Assembly: GCA_035263065.1 (NCBI GenBank)
Contig: DATFRS010000337.1
Coordinates: 1-53,994 of the forward strand
DNA from: Dokdonella_A sp035263065
GTDB lineage: Bacteria; Pseudomonadota; Gammaproteobacteria; Xanthomonadales; Rhodanobacteraceae
DNA: 53,994 nucleotides
Reading direction: 5' to 3'
Both the position numbers and the translations under genes were made by a program. Each line of letters opens with the position of its first letter. The stretch's first letter is position 1. This document shows, piece by piece, positions 25,257 through 34,213 of the stretch. The notes below the pieces were generated by a model. It worked only from the letters and a program-made list of their open reading frames with translations. It was not told the DNA's origin and made no database searches.

Positions 25257-26645
25257 ATGACGAACGCCCGCGTGCTCGTCGTCGACGACGAGCCTGACAT
25301 CCGGCAGACCGTCAGGGACATCCTCGAGGACGAGGGCTACGTCGTCGACACCGCCGAATCGGCCGCCGCGGCCCGCGAGGCGCGCCGGCAGCAGCGGCCC
25401 GATCTCGTGCTGCTGGACATCTGGATGCCCGATCTCGACGGCATCAGCCTCCTGCGCGAATGGAACGAGCGCGGCGGATTGCCGTGCCCCGTGATCATGA
25501 TCAGCGGCCACGGGACCGTCGAAACCGCGGTCGAGGCGACGCGGCTCGGCGCGTGGGACTTCATCGAAAAGCCCATTTCGCTCGCGAAACTGTTGCTCGT
25601 CATCCAGCGCGCGCTTGAAGCAAGCCGTTTGAAACGCGAGAACGAAGGCCTCCGCCGCCAGCTCCCCGCGCCGATCGAAGTCATCGGCACCGGCCGCGGC
25701 ATGCAGGCGCTGCGCGAGCAGGTCGAGCGCATCGCCGCGCACGACACCTGGGTGCTGATCCACGGCGAGCCCGGCACCGGCAAGGAAACGCTCGCGCGGG
25801 CGCTGCACGAGCGCAGCGCGCGCCGCGCGGGACCGTTCGTCACCGTCGCCGCCGGCGCGATCGCGCGCGAGCATGCGGCGCAGACGCTGTTCGGCGTCGA
25901 GGACGTCACCGGCATCCAGCAAGGCCTGATCGAGCAGGCGAACGGCGGCACGCTGTTCCTCGACGAGCTCGCCGATCTCGATCCGGAACTGCAGCTGCGC
26001 CTCTCGAGCGTGCTCGAGCGGCGCGTGCTGATGCGCTGCGGCGGACACGAGCCGGTCGCGATCGATGCGCGCGTGATCGCGGCGAGCGCGCAGGATCTCG
26101 GCGCGCTGGTCGCCGCCGGGAAATTCCGCGAGGAGCTCTACTACCAGTTGAAGGTCGTGCCGATCGAAGTGCCGCCGCTGCGCGAGCGCGTCGACGACAT
26201 TCCGGAATTGCTGCGCTATCACGCCGACTATTTCGCCAATCGCGACAAGCTGCCGTACCGCAACTTCCCGGTCGCGGTGCAGAACCGCCTGCGCAACTAC
26301 CCGTGGCCGGGGAATCTGCGCGAGCTGCGCAATCTCGTGCAGCGCCTCCTGATCCTCGGCAACGCGCCGGACGTCGGGCTCGACGAGGTCGAGCAGGCGC
26401 TCGGCGCGACGGTGCCCGCGACGCTGGCGGCGGCATCGGCGCAGATCCACGACGGCATCGATTTCTCGCTGCCGCTCCGCGAGGCGCGCGAGCAGTTCGA
26501 GCGCGCGTATCTCTTGCATCAGCTCGGTGCGGCGGGCGGCAGCGTCGGCAAGCTCGCCAAGGCGGTCGGGATGGAGCGGACTCATCTCTATCGCAAGCTC
26601 AAGGATCTCGGCGTCGATCCGCGAGCGGCCGTGCGCGAGGGCTGA
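25257..26645 (+). CDS. NtrX-like response regulator lacking the sigma54 GAFTGA loop
   Basis: 462 residues from the ATG at 25257. Receiver domain with phospho-acceptor D54 (LVLLDIWMPDLDG) and the switch residues MISGHG and EKPIS. The AAA+ domain has Walker A GEPGTGKETLARAL and Walker B GGTLFLDELADLD, with FREELYYQLKVVPIEVPPLRER and YPWPGNLRELRNLVQR. Where sigma54 activators carry GAFTGA there is only LFGVEDVTGIQQGLIEQA, so the polymerase-contacting loop is gone. A Fis-type helix-turn-helix ends the protein (GKLAKAVGMERTHLYRKL). It is the expected partner of the NtrY-like kinase. It probably represses or activates through sigma70 rather than opening sigma54 complexes. A perfect terminator follows at 26746. 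Confidence 0.92.
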   Translation: MTNARVLVVDDEPDIRQTVRDILEDEGYVVDTAESAAAAREARRQQRPDLVLLDIWMPDLDGISLLREWNERGGLPCPVIMISGHGTVETAVEATRLGAWDFIEKPISLAKLLLVIQRALEASRLKRENEGLRRQLPAPIEVIGTGRGMQALREQVERIAAHDTWVLIHGEPGTGKETLARALHERSARRAGPFVTVAAGAIAREHAAQTLFGVEDVTGIQQGLIEQANGGTLFLDELADLDPELQLRLSSVLERRVLMRCGGHEPVAIDARVIAASAQDLGALVAAGKFREELYYQLKVVPIEVPPLRERVDDIPELLRYHADYFANRDKLPYRNFPVAVQNRLRNYPWPGNLRELRNLVQRLLILGNAPDVGLDEVEQALGATVPATLAAASAQIHDGIDFSLPLREAREQFERAYLLHQLGAAGGSVGKLAKAVGMERTHLYRKLKDLGVDPRAAVREG

Positions 26646-26670
26646 AAGCGGCGCGTCACGCATCTATGCT
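26642..26670 (+). promoter_or_regulatory. Possible sigma70 promoter overlapping the NtrX-like stop codon
   Basis: CTGAAA (26642-26647) and TATGCT (26665-26670), separated by exactly 17 bases, each matching 4 of 6 consensus positions. The predicted transcript would start near 26677 and run into the strong terminator at 26746, or on to bdhA. Confidence 0.35.
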
Positions 26671-26676
26671 GCACTG

Positions 26677-26780
26677 CGGAACTAACAGGGCGCAGGGCAG
26701 TCAGAAAAGAGGGTGCTTCATCACACACCCTGATCACTCCAACTGGCGCCGTTCCCGCGCGGGAACGGCGCACTTTTTTG
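26677..26780 (+). ncRNA. Candidate small RNA or attenuated leader upstream of bdhA
   Basis: A roughly 100-base non-coding stretch between a plausible promoter and a perfect intrinsic terminator. It contains a hairpin AGGGTG/CACCCT (26710-26731, loop CTTCATCACA) before the 26-base terminator palindrome. It could be a free small RNA, the 3' UTR of the NtrX-like gene, or a transcription-attenuating leader, since the bdhA ribosome-binding site begins only 12-15 bases after the terminator. Expression data would be needed to separate these. Confidence 0.35.
26746..26779 (+). terminator. Rho-independent terminator between NtrX-like gene and bdhA
   Basis: A perfect 26-base palindrome (26746-26771, arms GCGCCGTTCCCGC) followed by AC and six Ts. 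The stem is far stronger than anything else in the gap. Confidence 0.9.
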
Positions 26781-26805
26781 AGCGGCGCCCTCAAGGAGGA
26801 AGCAC

Positions 26806-27588
26806 GTGAAACTCGACGGCAAGGTGGCACTCGTGACCGGCGCGGCCAGCGGCATCGGCAAGCGCATCGCGGAGGTCTACGCGGAGAACGGCGCGGCGGT
26901 GGCCATCGCGGACCTCAATCTCGACGGCGCGAACGCAACCGCGAAGGAACTCGCGGCCAAGGGTGCGAAAGCGATCGGCGTCAAGATGGACGTGACGAAC
27001 GAGCAGGAGGTCGAGGACGGCGTCGCGTCGGTCGTGAAGACGCTCGGCCACGTCGACATCCTGGTCTCGAACGCCGGCATCCAGATCGTCAATCCGATCG
27101 AGAAATTCGCGTACGCCGACTGGAAGAAGCTGATGGCGATCCACGTCGACGGCGCGTTCCTGACGACGCGCGCGTGCCTGAAAGCGATGTACGCGCGCGG
27201 CCAGGGCGGCTCGATCATCTACATGGGCTCGGTGCATTCGAAGGAGGCTTCGAAGCTCAAGGCGCCGTACGTTGCGGCGAAGCACGCGCTGATCGGGCTT
27301 GCGAAAGTCGTCGCGAAGGAAGGTGCCGAGCACGGCGTGCGCGCCAACGTGATCTGCCCGGGCTTCGTGCGCACGCCGCTCGTCGAGAAACAGATTCCCG
27401 AGCAGGCGAAGGAATTCGGCATCTCCGAAGCGGACGTCGTCAAGAAGATCATGCTGAAGGACACCGTCGACGGCGAGTTCACGACCGTCGACGACGTGGC
27501 GCAGTGCGCGCTCTTCTTCGCCGGCTTCGAAACCAACGCGCTGACCGGCCAGAGCATCGTCGTCAGCCACGGCTGGTACATGCAATGA
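26806..27588 (+). CDS. bdhA: 3-hydroxybutyrate dehydrogenase (SDR)
   Basis: 260 residues, GTG start with an excellent ribosome-binding site (AAGGAGGA, 7 bases away). Classical short-chain dehydrogenase: cofactor motif VTGAASGIGKRIAEVY, VSNAGIQ, catalytic Ser in MGSVHS and the YVAAK pair. The substrate-lid region TPLVEKQIPEQAKE and the final GQSIVVSHGWYMQ are the pattern of D-3-hydroxybutyrate dehydrogenase. It interconverts 3-hydroxybutyrate and acetoacetate with NAD, in polyhydroxybutyrate breakdown or ketone-body use. Its stop overlaps the start of the patatin gene, so the two are coupled. Confidence 0.92.
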   Translation: MKLDGKVALVTGAASGIGKRIAEVYAENGAAVAIADLNLDGANATAKELAAKGAKAIGVKMDVTNEQEVEDGVASVVKTLGHVDILVSNAGIQIVNPIEKFAYADWKKLMAIHVDGAFLTTRACLKAMYARGQGGSIIYMGSVHSKEASKLKAPYVAAKHALIGLAKVVAKEGAEHGVRANVICPGFVRTPLVEKQIPEQAKEFGISEADVVKKIMLKDTVDGEFTTVDDVAQCALFFAGFETNALTGQSIVVSHGWYMQ

Positions 27589-28826
27589 GCGCCGCGCGCG
27601 TGCGGCCGGTCGCGCGCAAGCGCACGGCGGCGCGCGCACCCGCACGCAAGCCGACGCCGTCGCCGGTCGCATCGGCAGCGCGCTACGAGACCGTCGCGCT
27701 CGTGCTGCAGGGCGGCGGTGCGCTCGGCGCGTACCAGTGCGGCGTCTACGAATCGCTGCATCGCGCCGGCATCGTGCCGAACTGGTTCGCCGGCACGTCG
27801 ATCGGCGCGATCAACGCGGCGATCCTCGCCGGCAACGCGCCGGAGCATCGCGTCGATCGGCTGCACGAATTCTGGAACACGATCTGCGAGCCGGCCGGCG
27901 CGTTCGCATGGCCGTCGGCGTCGGCGATGCGCGATGCACTCGCGTGGCTGCCGCCGAACAGCGCGCTCAGCGCGTGGATGGGCGCGCTGTCGGCGCTCGG
28001 CGCGCTCGTGCAGGGACAGCGCGGCTTCTTCATGCCGCGCACCGTGTCGCCGTTCGGTCAGATGCCCGGCAGCGACGCGGCGACGAGCTTCTACGACACC
28101 GCGCCGCTCGAGGCGACGCTCGGGCGCCTCGTCGATTTCGATCGCATCAACGCCGGCGGCGTGCGGCTCACGGTCGGCGCGACCAACGTCGCGACCGGCA
28201 ACTTCCGCTACTTCGATTCGGCGATCGATCGCATCGGCCCCGAGCACATCATGGCTTCGGGCGCGCTGCCGCCCGCGTTTCCGGCGACCGTCATCGACGG
28301 CGAGCACTACTGGGACGGCGGCGTCGTGTCGAACACGCCGCTCGAATATCTCCTCGAATCGACGCCGCGGCGCGACACGCTCGTGTTCCAGGTGGATCTC
28401 TGGAGCGCACGCGGAATCCTGCCGCGCACGCTGCTCGACGTGCTCGAACGGCAGAAGGACATCCAGTACTCGAGCCGCACGCGCATGGGCACGGACGCGG
28501 TCGCCGCGCGACAGCGCCTGCGCAACGCGCTCGGCCTCCTGCTCGAAGCGATTCCGAAGAAGCACCTGCCGGCGCGCGTCGCCGACGACCTCGCGCCGTG
28601 GCTGTGCGACAAGGTGTTCAACATCGTGCACCTCATCTATCGCGCCAAGCCCTACGAGGAGCAGTTCAAGGACTACGCGTTCGGCGCCGGCGCGATGCGC
28701 GAGCACTGGTCGCAAGGTGTCGAAGACATGACAAGGAGCCTCGACCACCCGGAATTCTTCGTGCCGCCGCCGCGCGAAGTCGGCGTCGTCACGCACGACA
28801 TCCATCGCGGCGAAAACACCGCGTAA
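27585..28826 (+). CDS. Patatin-like hydrolase with DUF3734-type C-terminus
   Basis: 413 residues from the ATG overlapping the bdhA stop (ATGA). A basic Ala/Pro-rich N-terminus of about 30 residues precedes the patatin fold: oxyanion-hole motif VLQGGGALGAYQCGVY, nucleophile elbow FAGTSIGAINAA and catalytic Asp in YWDGGVVSNTPLEY. The C-terminal third (ERQKDIQYSSRTRMGTDA, FGAGAMREHWSQGVED) fits DUF3734. The family hydrolyses acyl esters. Coupling to 3-hydroxybutyrate dehydrogenase suggests it frees 3-hydroxybutyrate, perhaps from intracellular PHB granules, or that both turn over membrane or storage lipids. No signal peptide, so cytoplasmic. The substrate is inference. Confidence 0.88.
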   Translation: MSAARVRPVARKRTAARAPARKPTPSPVASAARYETVALVLQGGGALGAYQCGVYESLHRAGIVPNWFAGTSIGAINAAILAGNAPEHRVDRLHEFWNTICEPAGAFAWPSASAMRDALAWLPPNSALSAWMGALSALGALVQGQRGFFMPRTVSPFGQMPGSDAATSFYDTAPLEATLGRLVDFDRINAGGVRLTVGATNVATGNFRYFDSAIDRIGPEHIMASGALPPAFPATVIDGEHYWDGGVVSNTPLEYLLESTPRRDTLVFQVDLWSARGILPRTLLDVLERQKDIQYSSRTRMGTDAVAARQRLRNALGLLLEAIPKKHLPARVADDLAPWLCDKVFNIVHLIYRAKPYEEQFKDYAFGAGAMREHWSQGVEDMTRSLDHPEFFVPPPREVGVVTHDIHRGENTA

Positions 28827-28877
28827 TCGAACGTAAAGAGGGCTGCGCCGGCACGCCGGGCGCGCGATGATAACGGC

Positions 28878-29207
28878 ATGAGCGCGGATCTCATCGATCG
28901 GTTGCGCGCGCAGCTCGGCGGGCCGCGCGACGGCGCGCTGTTGCGTTTTTCGCTCGGCACCGCGCTGCTCTCTCACGGCGATGCGCCGGGCGCGATCACC
29001 GCGTTCCGCGAAGCGGTCGGCTTCGACCAGACGTATTCGGCGGCGTGGAAGATGCTCGGCAAGGCGCTTGCCGAGAACGGCGACGCGAACGGTGCGCGCG
29101 ATGCGTACCGGCAGGGACTCGACGTCGCGCGCACGCGCGGCGACAAGCAGGTCGAGAAGGAGATCGGCGTGTTCCTGCGGCGGCTCGAAAAAACCGGCAC
29201 GCGTTGA
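28878..29207 (+). CDS. Small tetratricopeptide-repeat protein
   Basis: 109 residues, about two TPR units (LLRFSLGTALLSHGDAPGAI, AAWKMLGKALAENGDANGAR) and an amphipathic C-terminal helix. No signal peptide. Such short TPR proteins bind partners; none can be named. It lies 51 bases after the patatin gene and probably shares its transcript. A REPIN follows its stop at once. Confidence 0.75.
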   Translation: MSADLIDRLRAQLGGPRDGALLRFSLGTALLSHGDAPGAITAFREAVGFDQTYSAAWKMLGKALAENGDANGARDAYRQGLDVARTRGDKQVEKEIGVFLRRLEKTGTR

Positions 29208-29224
29208 CGCAGCGTGTCCCCCGC

Positions 29225-29324
29225 CGTCATCCCGGCGGAAGCCGGGATCCGCGTTGACGTTGCTCTTTGTCGCTCTCCGCCGAAATCCAAATCAAAATGG
29301 ATCCCGGCTTTCGCCGGGATGACG
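29225..29324. repeat. REPIN (two inverted REP-like units), type B
   Basis: CGTCATCCCGGCGGAAGCCG... (26 bases, 29225-29250) and its near-perfect reverse complement (29299-29324) flank a 48-base centre. This is the usual form of a mobile paired REP element. The right arm lies inside the acyltransferase open frame and supplies its last codons. Confidence 0.85.
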
Positions 29325-30266
29325 AAGTGGGGAAACGGAAGCGGCGTGCGGAGCTGCATCATCCGGAAACCGCTTGTACGTCCACTGATACTGCGCGAAC
29401 GCGTGCTCGACGCAGCGCTCGACGCCGCGATTCAGCGCAGCGCAGGCGGCGTCGATGTCCTCGTCGGCGATCGCCGGCGGCGCTTCGAGAAAGCGCAGAC
29501 GAAATCCGCGACCGCGCGGCAAGCGCTCGCAGAACGCGAACAGCACGACCGCGCCGGTGCTTCGCGCGAGCCGCGACAGCAGCACCATCGTCAGCGCCGG
29601 CACGCCGAAGAACGGCGCGAGGACGCCTTCGCCCTGCTTCGGCCGCTGGTCGGGCAGGATGCCGACGACGCCGCCGGCGGCAAGACGCCGATAGAGCGCA
29701 CGCACGCCGGCGCCCGACGCGCGCACCTGCTCGACCGGCAGGTTGCCGCGCACCTTGATCAGGAGCGGCTCGATCGACGCCTGCCGCGGCGGGCGGTAGA
29801 CGATCGAGAGCGGCGTGCGCGCGGCGAGCCAGTAGTTGAGGAGCTCCCAGCAGCCGAGATGCGGCGCCGCGACGACGAGCCCCTTGCCGCCGGCGCGCGC
29901 CGCGTCGAACAACGCTTCGCCCTCGATCTCGCGGACGAGCGCGAGGGCCCGTTCGGGCGGCCGGCCCCAGATCGTCGCGGTCTCGGCGATCGCCTTGCCG
30001 GTCTCGACGAGGGTCTCGCGCGCGAGCCTGTGTCTGGATTCGGCGTCGTTTTGCGTTAGTACAAGGGACAGGTTGCGCTCGGCGGTACGCCGGGCGCGGC
30101 CGTGCAGCATCCACAGGAGTCGCCCGACGAGCGCGCCGATCGCGTGCACGACGGGCAGCGGCAGGACGCCGACGGTTCGCAAACTGCCGTAGAGCAGCGC
30201 GACGGGCCAGGACAGGCGAGCGACGTCGGACGAGGGCGGAGCGGCGGGGGCGCGACGACCGGGCAT
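29292..30266 (-). CDS. LpxL/HtrB-like lipid A acyltransferase
   Basis: 324 residues from the ATG at 30266 (MPGRRAPAAPPSSDVARLSW); the frame extends to 30365 without a better start. Membrane-associated N-terminus (WPVALLYGSLRTVGVLPLP), then the acyltransferase motif APHLGCWELLNYW (H-x4-E), ILPDQRPKQGEG and YQWTYKRFP near the end, all typical of late lipid A acyltransferases. It adds a secondary acyl chain to lipid A at the inner membrane, or an analogous chain to another lipid. The last ten residues, RHPGESRDPF, are read from the REPIN arm, so the original 3' end has been replaced. The motif core is intact, so activity is likely. Confidence 0.88.
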   Translation of the reverse strand: MPGRRAPAAPPSSDVARLSWPVALLYGSLRTVGVLPLPVVHAIGALVGRLLWMLHGRARRTAERNLSLVLTQNDAESRHRLARETLVETGKAIAETATIWGRPPERALALVREIEGEALFDAARAGGKGLVVAAPHLGCWELLNYWLAARTPLSIVYRPPRQASIEPLLIKVRGNLPVEQVRASGAGVRALYRRLAAGGVVGILPDQRPKQGEGVLAPFFGVPALTMVLLSRLARSTGAVVLFAFCERLPRGRGFRLRFLEAPPAIADEDIDAACAALNRGVERCVEHAFAQYQWTYKRFPDDAAPHAASVSPLRHPGESRDPF

Positions 30267-30427
30267 CGATTCGAGTCGTAAAGGGCGAAAAGTAAAGCTT
30301 TGTCGCGGGACGCCCGATTGTCGCAGACCTTGTCGCAGAACCCGATCGACGAGCTCTCGCCGCATTGGCGGGCACCGCTACGGGATAAGCTCCATGCTCC
30401 GGGATCCGCAAAGAACCGCCGTCGCCG

Positions 30428-30868
30428 ATGATCGCTCTCATCCAGCGCGTTTCGCGCGCGCATGTCGAAGTGGACGGCGAGACGGTCGGCGCGATCGAGT
30501 CGGGGCTCCTGGCGCTCGTCGCGGTGCAGCCGGGAGACGGCGAGGCGCAGGTCGAGCGGCTGCTGGAGCGCCTGCTCGGCTATCGTGTGTTCGGCGATGC
30601 CGAGGGGCGCATGAACCTGTCGCTCGCGGATACCGGCGGCGGGCTCCTGCTCGTCTCGCAGTTCACGCTCGCGGCGGATACGAAAAAGGGCATGCGGCCG
30701 GGTTTCAGCACGGCGGCGGCGCCGGCCGATGCGGAACGCGGGTTCGCCCGGCTGGTCGAACGGGCCAGAGCTCGGCATCCGCGGGTGGAAATCGGGCGTT
30801 TCGGCGCCCATATGAAGGTCCATCTCGTGAACGACGGGCCCGTCACGTTCTGGCTCGAAGCGCACTGA
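30428..30868 (+). CDS. dtd: D-aminoacyl-tRNA deacylase
   Basis: 146 residues, full length for the family. Signatures are MIALIQRVSRAHVEVDGE at the start, the LLVSQFTLAADTKKG motif with catalytic Thr near residue 80, and the cross-subunit NDGPVTFWLE (Gly-cisPro) at the end. It hydrolyses D-amino acids, and glycine, mischarged on tRNA. Divergent from the acyltransferase gene across 161 bases without a confident promoter. Confidence 0.96.
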   Translation: MIALIQRVSRAHVEVDGETVGAIESGLLALVAVQPGDGEAQVERLLERLLGYRVFGDAEGRMNLSLADTGGGLLLVSQFTLAADTKKGMRPGFSTAAAPADAERGFARLVERARARHPRVEIGRFGAHMKVHLVNDGPVTFWLEAH

Positions 30869-31034
30869 GGCGCAGCGGAAGCGGCCCCTGCGGCAGGCGA
30901 TGGCGCCCGTCGCGACCACCTTGAACAGCGCCAAGCGGCGAGCCGAATGCCTACGAAGGAAGGCTCCGAATCGCCCTTGACGCGGCTCCTATACTTCCTT
31001 TCCTCCGCCGAAATTCGATCCCTCCGGAACATCC

Positions 31035-32885
<1,851 letters not shown>

Positions 32886-32908
32886 GCACATTTCACGCGT
32901 GCATGAAG

Positions 32909-32936
32909 AAGGGTGGCGCAAGCCACCCTTTTTTTT
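32909..32936 (+). terminator. Rho-independent terminator of rpoD
   Basis: Stem AAGGGTGGC/GCCACCCTT closed by a stable GCAA tetraloop and followed by an 8-base T run, 23 bases after the rpoD stop. Confidence 0.93.
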
Positions 32937-32977
32937 CGTTATACGGACGGTCGTTTTTCCACAGGGAGGTTCCTGCC

Positions 32978-33358
32978 TTGAAAGCCCCGCTCTTTGCGCT
33001 CGCCCTCGTGCTGCCGGCCGCCGCAGAATCCGCCGCCGTCCCGTGCGCCGTCAGCGTCACCGGCGATCCGCTAGTCATCCGCATGGGCAAGGACGAATTC
33101 CGCATCGCGTTCGGCGTGACCGCCGATGCGTGCGACACCGCCGGCTGCGCCGGCGCGATCCGCTACAAGGCCGCATGGCGCGCCGACGACGGCACCGACG
33201 GCATCGACGAGAAGGTGCTCCGCTACGACATCCCGAGCGGCGCGCGCCGCTCGATCGCGGTCGATCGTCACTATTTCGATTCGCGCGAGGGCGGGCACAC
33301 GACCGACCTCGTCGAGGTCGCGATCGAGGACGTGACCTGTACGCTCGCGCCGGAGTGA
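32978..33358 (+). CDS. Small exported protein of unknown function, TTG start
   Basis: 126 residues. The TTG at 32978 has a strong ribosome-binding site (CAGGGAGG) and opens a clear signal peptide (APLFALALVLPAAAESAA). The mature part has four cysteines (PCAVSV, ACDTAGCAG, VTCTLAPE), probably two disulfides, and a beta-rich pattern. No family recognised. It starts after the rpoD terminator, so it has its own transcript. It would be missed if only ATG starts were used. Confidence 0.7.
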   Translation: MKAPLFALALVLPAAAESAAVPCAVSVTGDPLVIRMGKDEFRIAFGVTADACDTAGCAGAIRYKAAWRADDGTDGIDEKVLRYDIPSGARRSIAVDRHYFDSREGGHTTDLVEVAIEDVTCTLAPE

Positions 33359-33377
33359 CGGCGCGAGGCAGTCGATC

Positions 33378-33752
33378 TCAACCGACGTCGTAGAAGAACT
33401 GCTCGCGAACGATCTTGCCGTTCCTGACGTGGTACACGCAGATCTCCTGCATGTTCACGCGGCCACGCTGATCCTTGAACGTCGCATCCATCGTCATCGT
33501 GACGGCGAACCAGTTGCCGCACACGATCGGATCGCCGACGCTGCCGCCGTGCACTTCCTTGATGCTGTCGTTGAACTCGCGCCCCTTCTTGCGGATCGCG
33601 TCCATGCCCTTGACGCCGCTCGCGCCCGGCATCATCGAGCCCGGTGCCTCTACGCTCTCGGCGTCGGCCGCGTAGAGCTCGTTCTGCGCCTGATCGCCCT
33701 TGCCCTCGCGGCAAAGCTCGACGAGGCGGCGGGCCACCTGTTCGGTATTCAT
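33378..33752 (-). CDS. SnoaL-like (NTF2-fold) protein
   Basis: 124 residues, ribosome-binding site AAGGAG at 7 bases. The pattern ARRLVELCREGKGDQAQNEL ... YAADAESVEAPG ... GKIVREQFFYDVG is that of SnoaL-like polyketide-cyclase proteins of the NTF2 fold. These often bind or isomerise small molecules; the substrate cannot be told. Cytoplasmic, transcribed convergently with the gene before it. Confidence 0.75.
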   Translation of the reverse strand: MNTEQVARRLVELCREGKGDQAQNELYAADAESVEAPGSMMPGASGVKGMDAIRKKGREFNDSIKEVHGGSVGDPIVCGNWFAVTMTMDATFKDQRGRVNMQEICVYHVRNGKIVREQFFYDVG

Positions 33753-33859
33753 GGCGATGCTCCTTGTGTTGGAAACGGGAGCAGCCTAGTCCGCGCCTGC
33801 TGACCGCGTGATGTCAGCAGGTTTGGTCCCGCAACCTCGGCTCGCTATCATTTCGCGAC

Positions 33860-33936
<77 letters not shown>

Positions 33937-33945
33937 AGCTCGCAG

Positions 33946-34107
33946 TCAGTCGCAGGACAGACCGGCAGGCAGTGTCAGTCGCGTGAGATCCATGTGCCCG
34001 GTTCCGTACGCCGTCGAGGCGTATTGCCCGGTGCATTTCACGCGCCCGTGATTGCAGTCGGTGCACTGGAACGTCAGCGACCGGCGGCCACTTCGGTGCC
34101 AGTAGGA
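33946..34107 (-). pseudogene. Probable C-terminal remnant of a secreted protein
   Basis: Reading the minus strand to the TGA at 33946-33948 gives about 53 residues with protein-like content: YWHRSGRRSLTFQCTDCN, then GRVKCTGQYASTAYGTGHMD, LTRLTLPAGLSCD. The paired cysteines and the TRLT...GLxC ending resemble the C-termini of secreted Xanthomonadales proteins. An in-frame TAA at 34108-34110 closes the frame upstream, and no start or ribosome-binding site is present, so it cannot be a whole gene. The adjacent tRNA 3' end suggests insertion or deletion in this gap. Speculative. Confidence 0.35.
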
Positions 34108-34213
34108 TTACTGTCGACAGCACCCTCGCTTTGGTATCAACCTCTGGCGCGTGGGTGGCGGGCCCGCCCACGCGCCCCGGAATGCCTCGACCTCCACGCC
34201 GAGGGGGATGGCC

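Noticed and set aside
29225..29324. CRISPR-like repeat unit
   Set aside because: Only two copies, inverted rather than direct, with hairpin-forming arms: a REPIN, not an array.
30977..30995. TTGACG and TATACT upstream of rpoD as a promoter
   Set aside because: Spacing is only 7 bases, far from the 16-18 needed.
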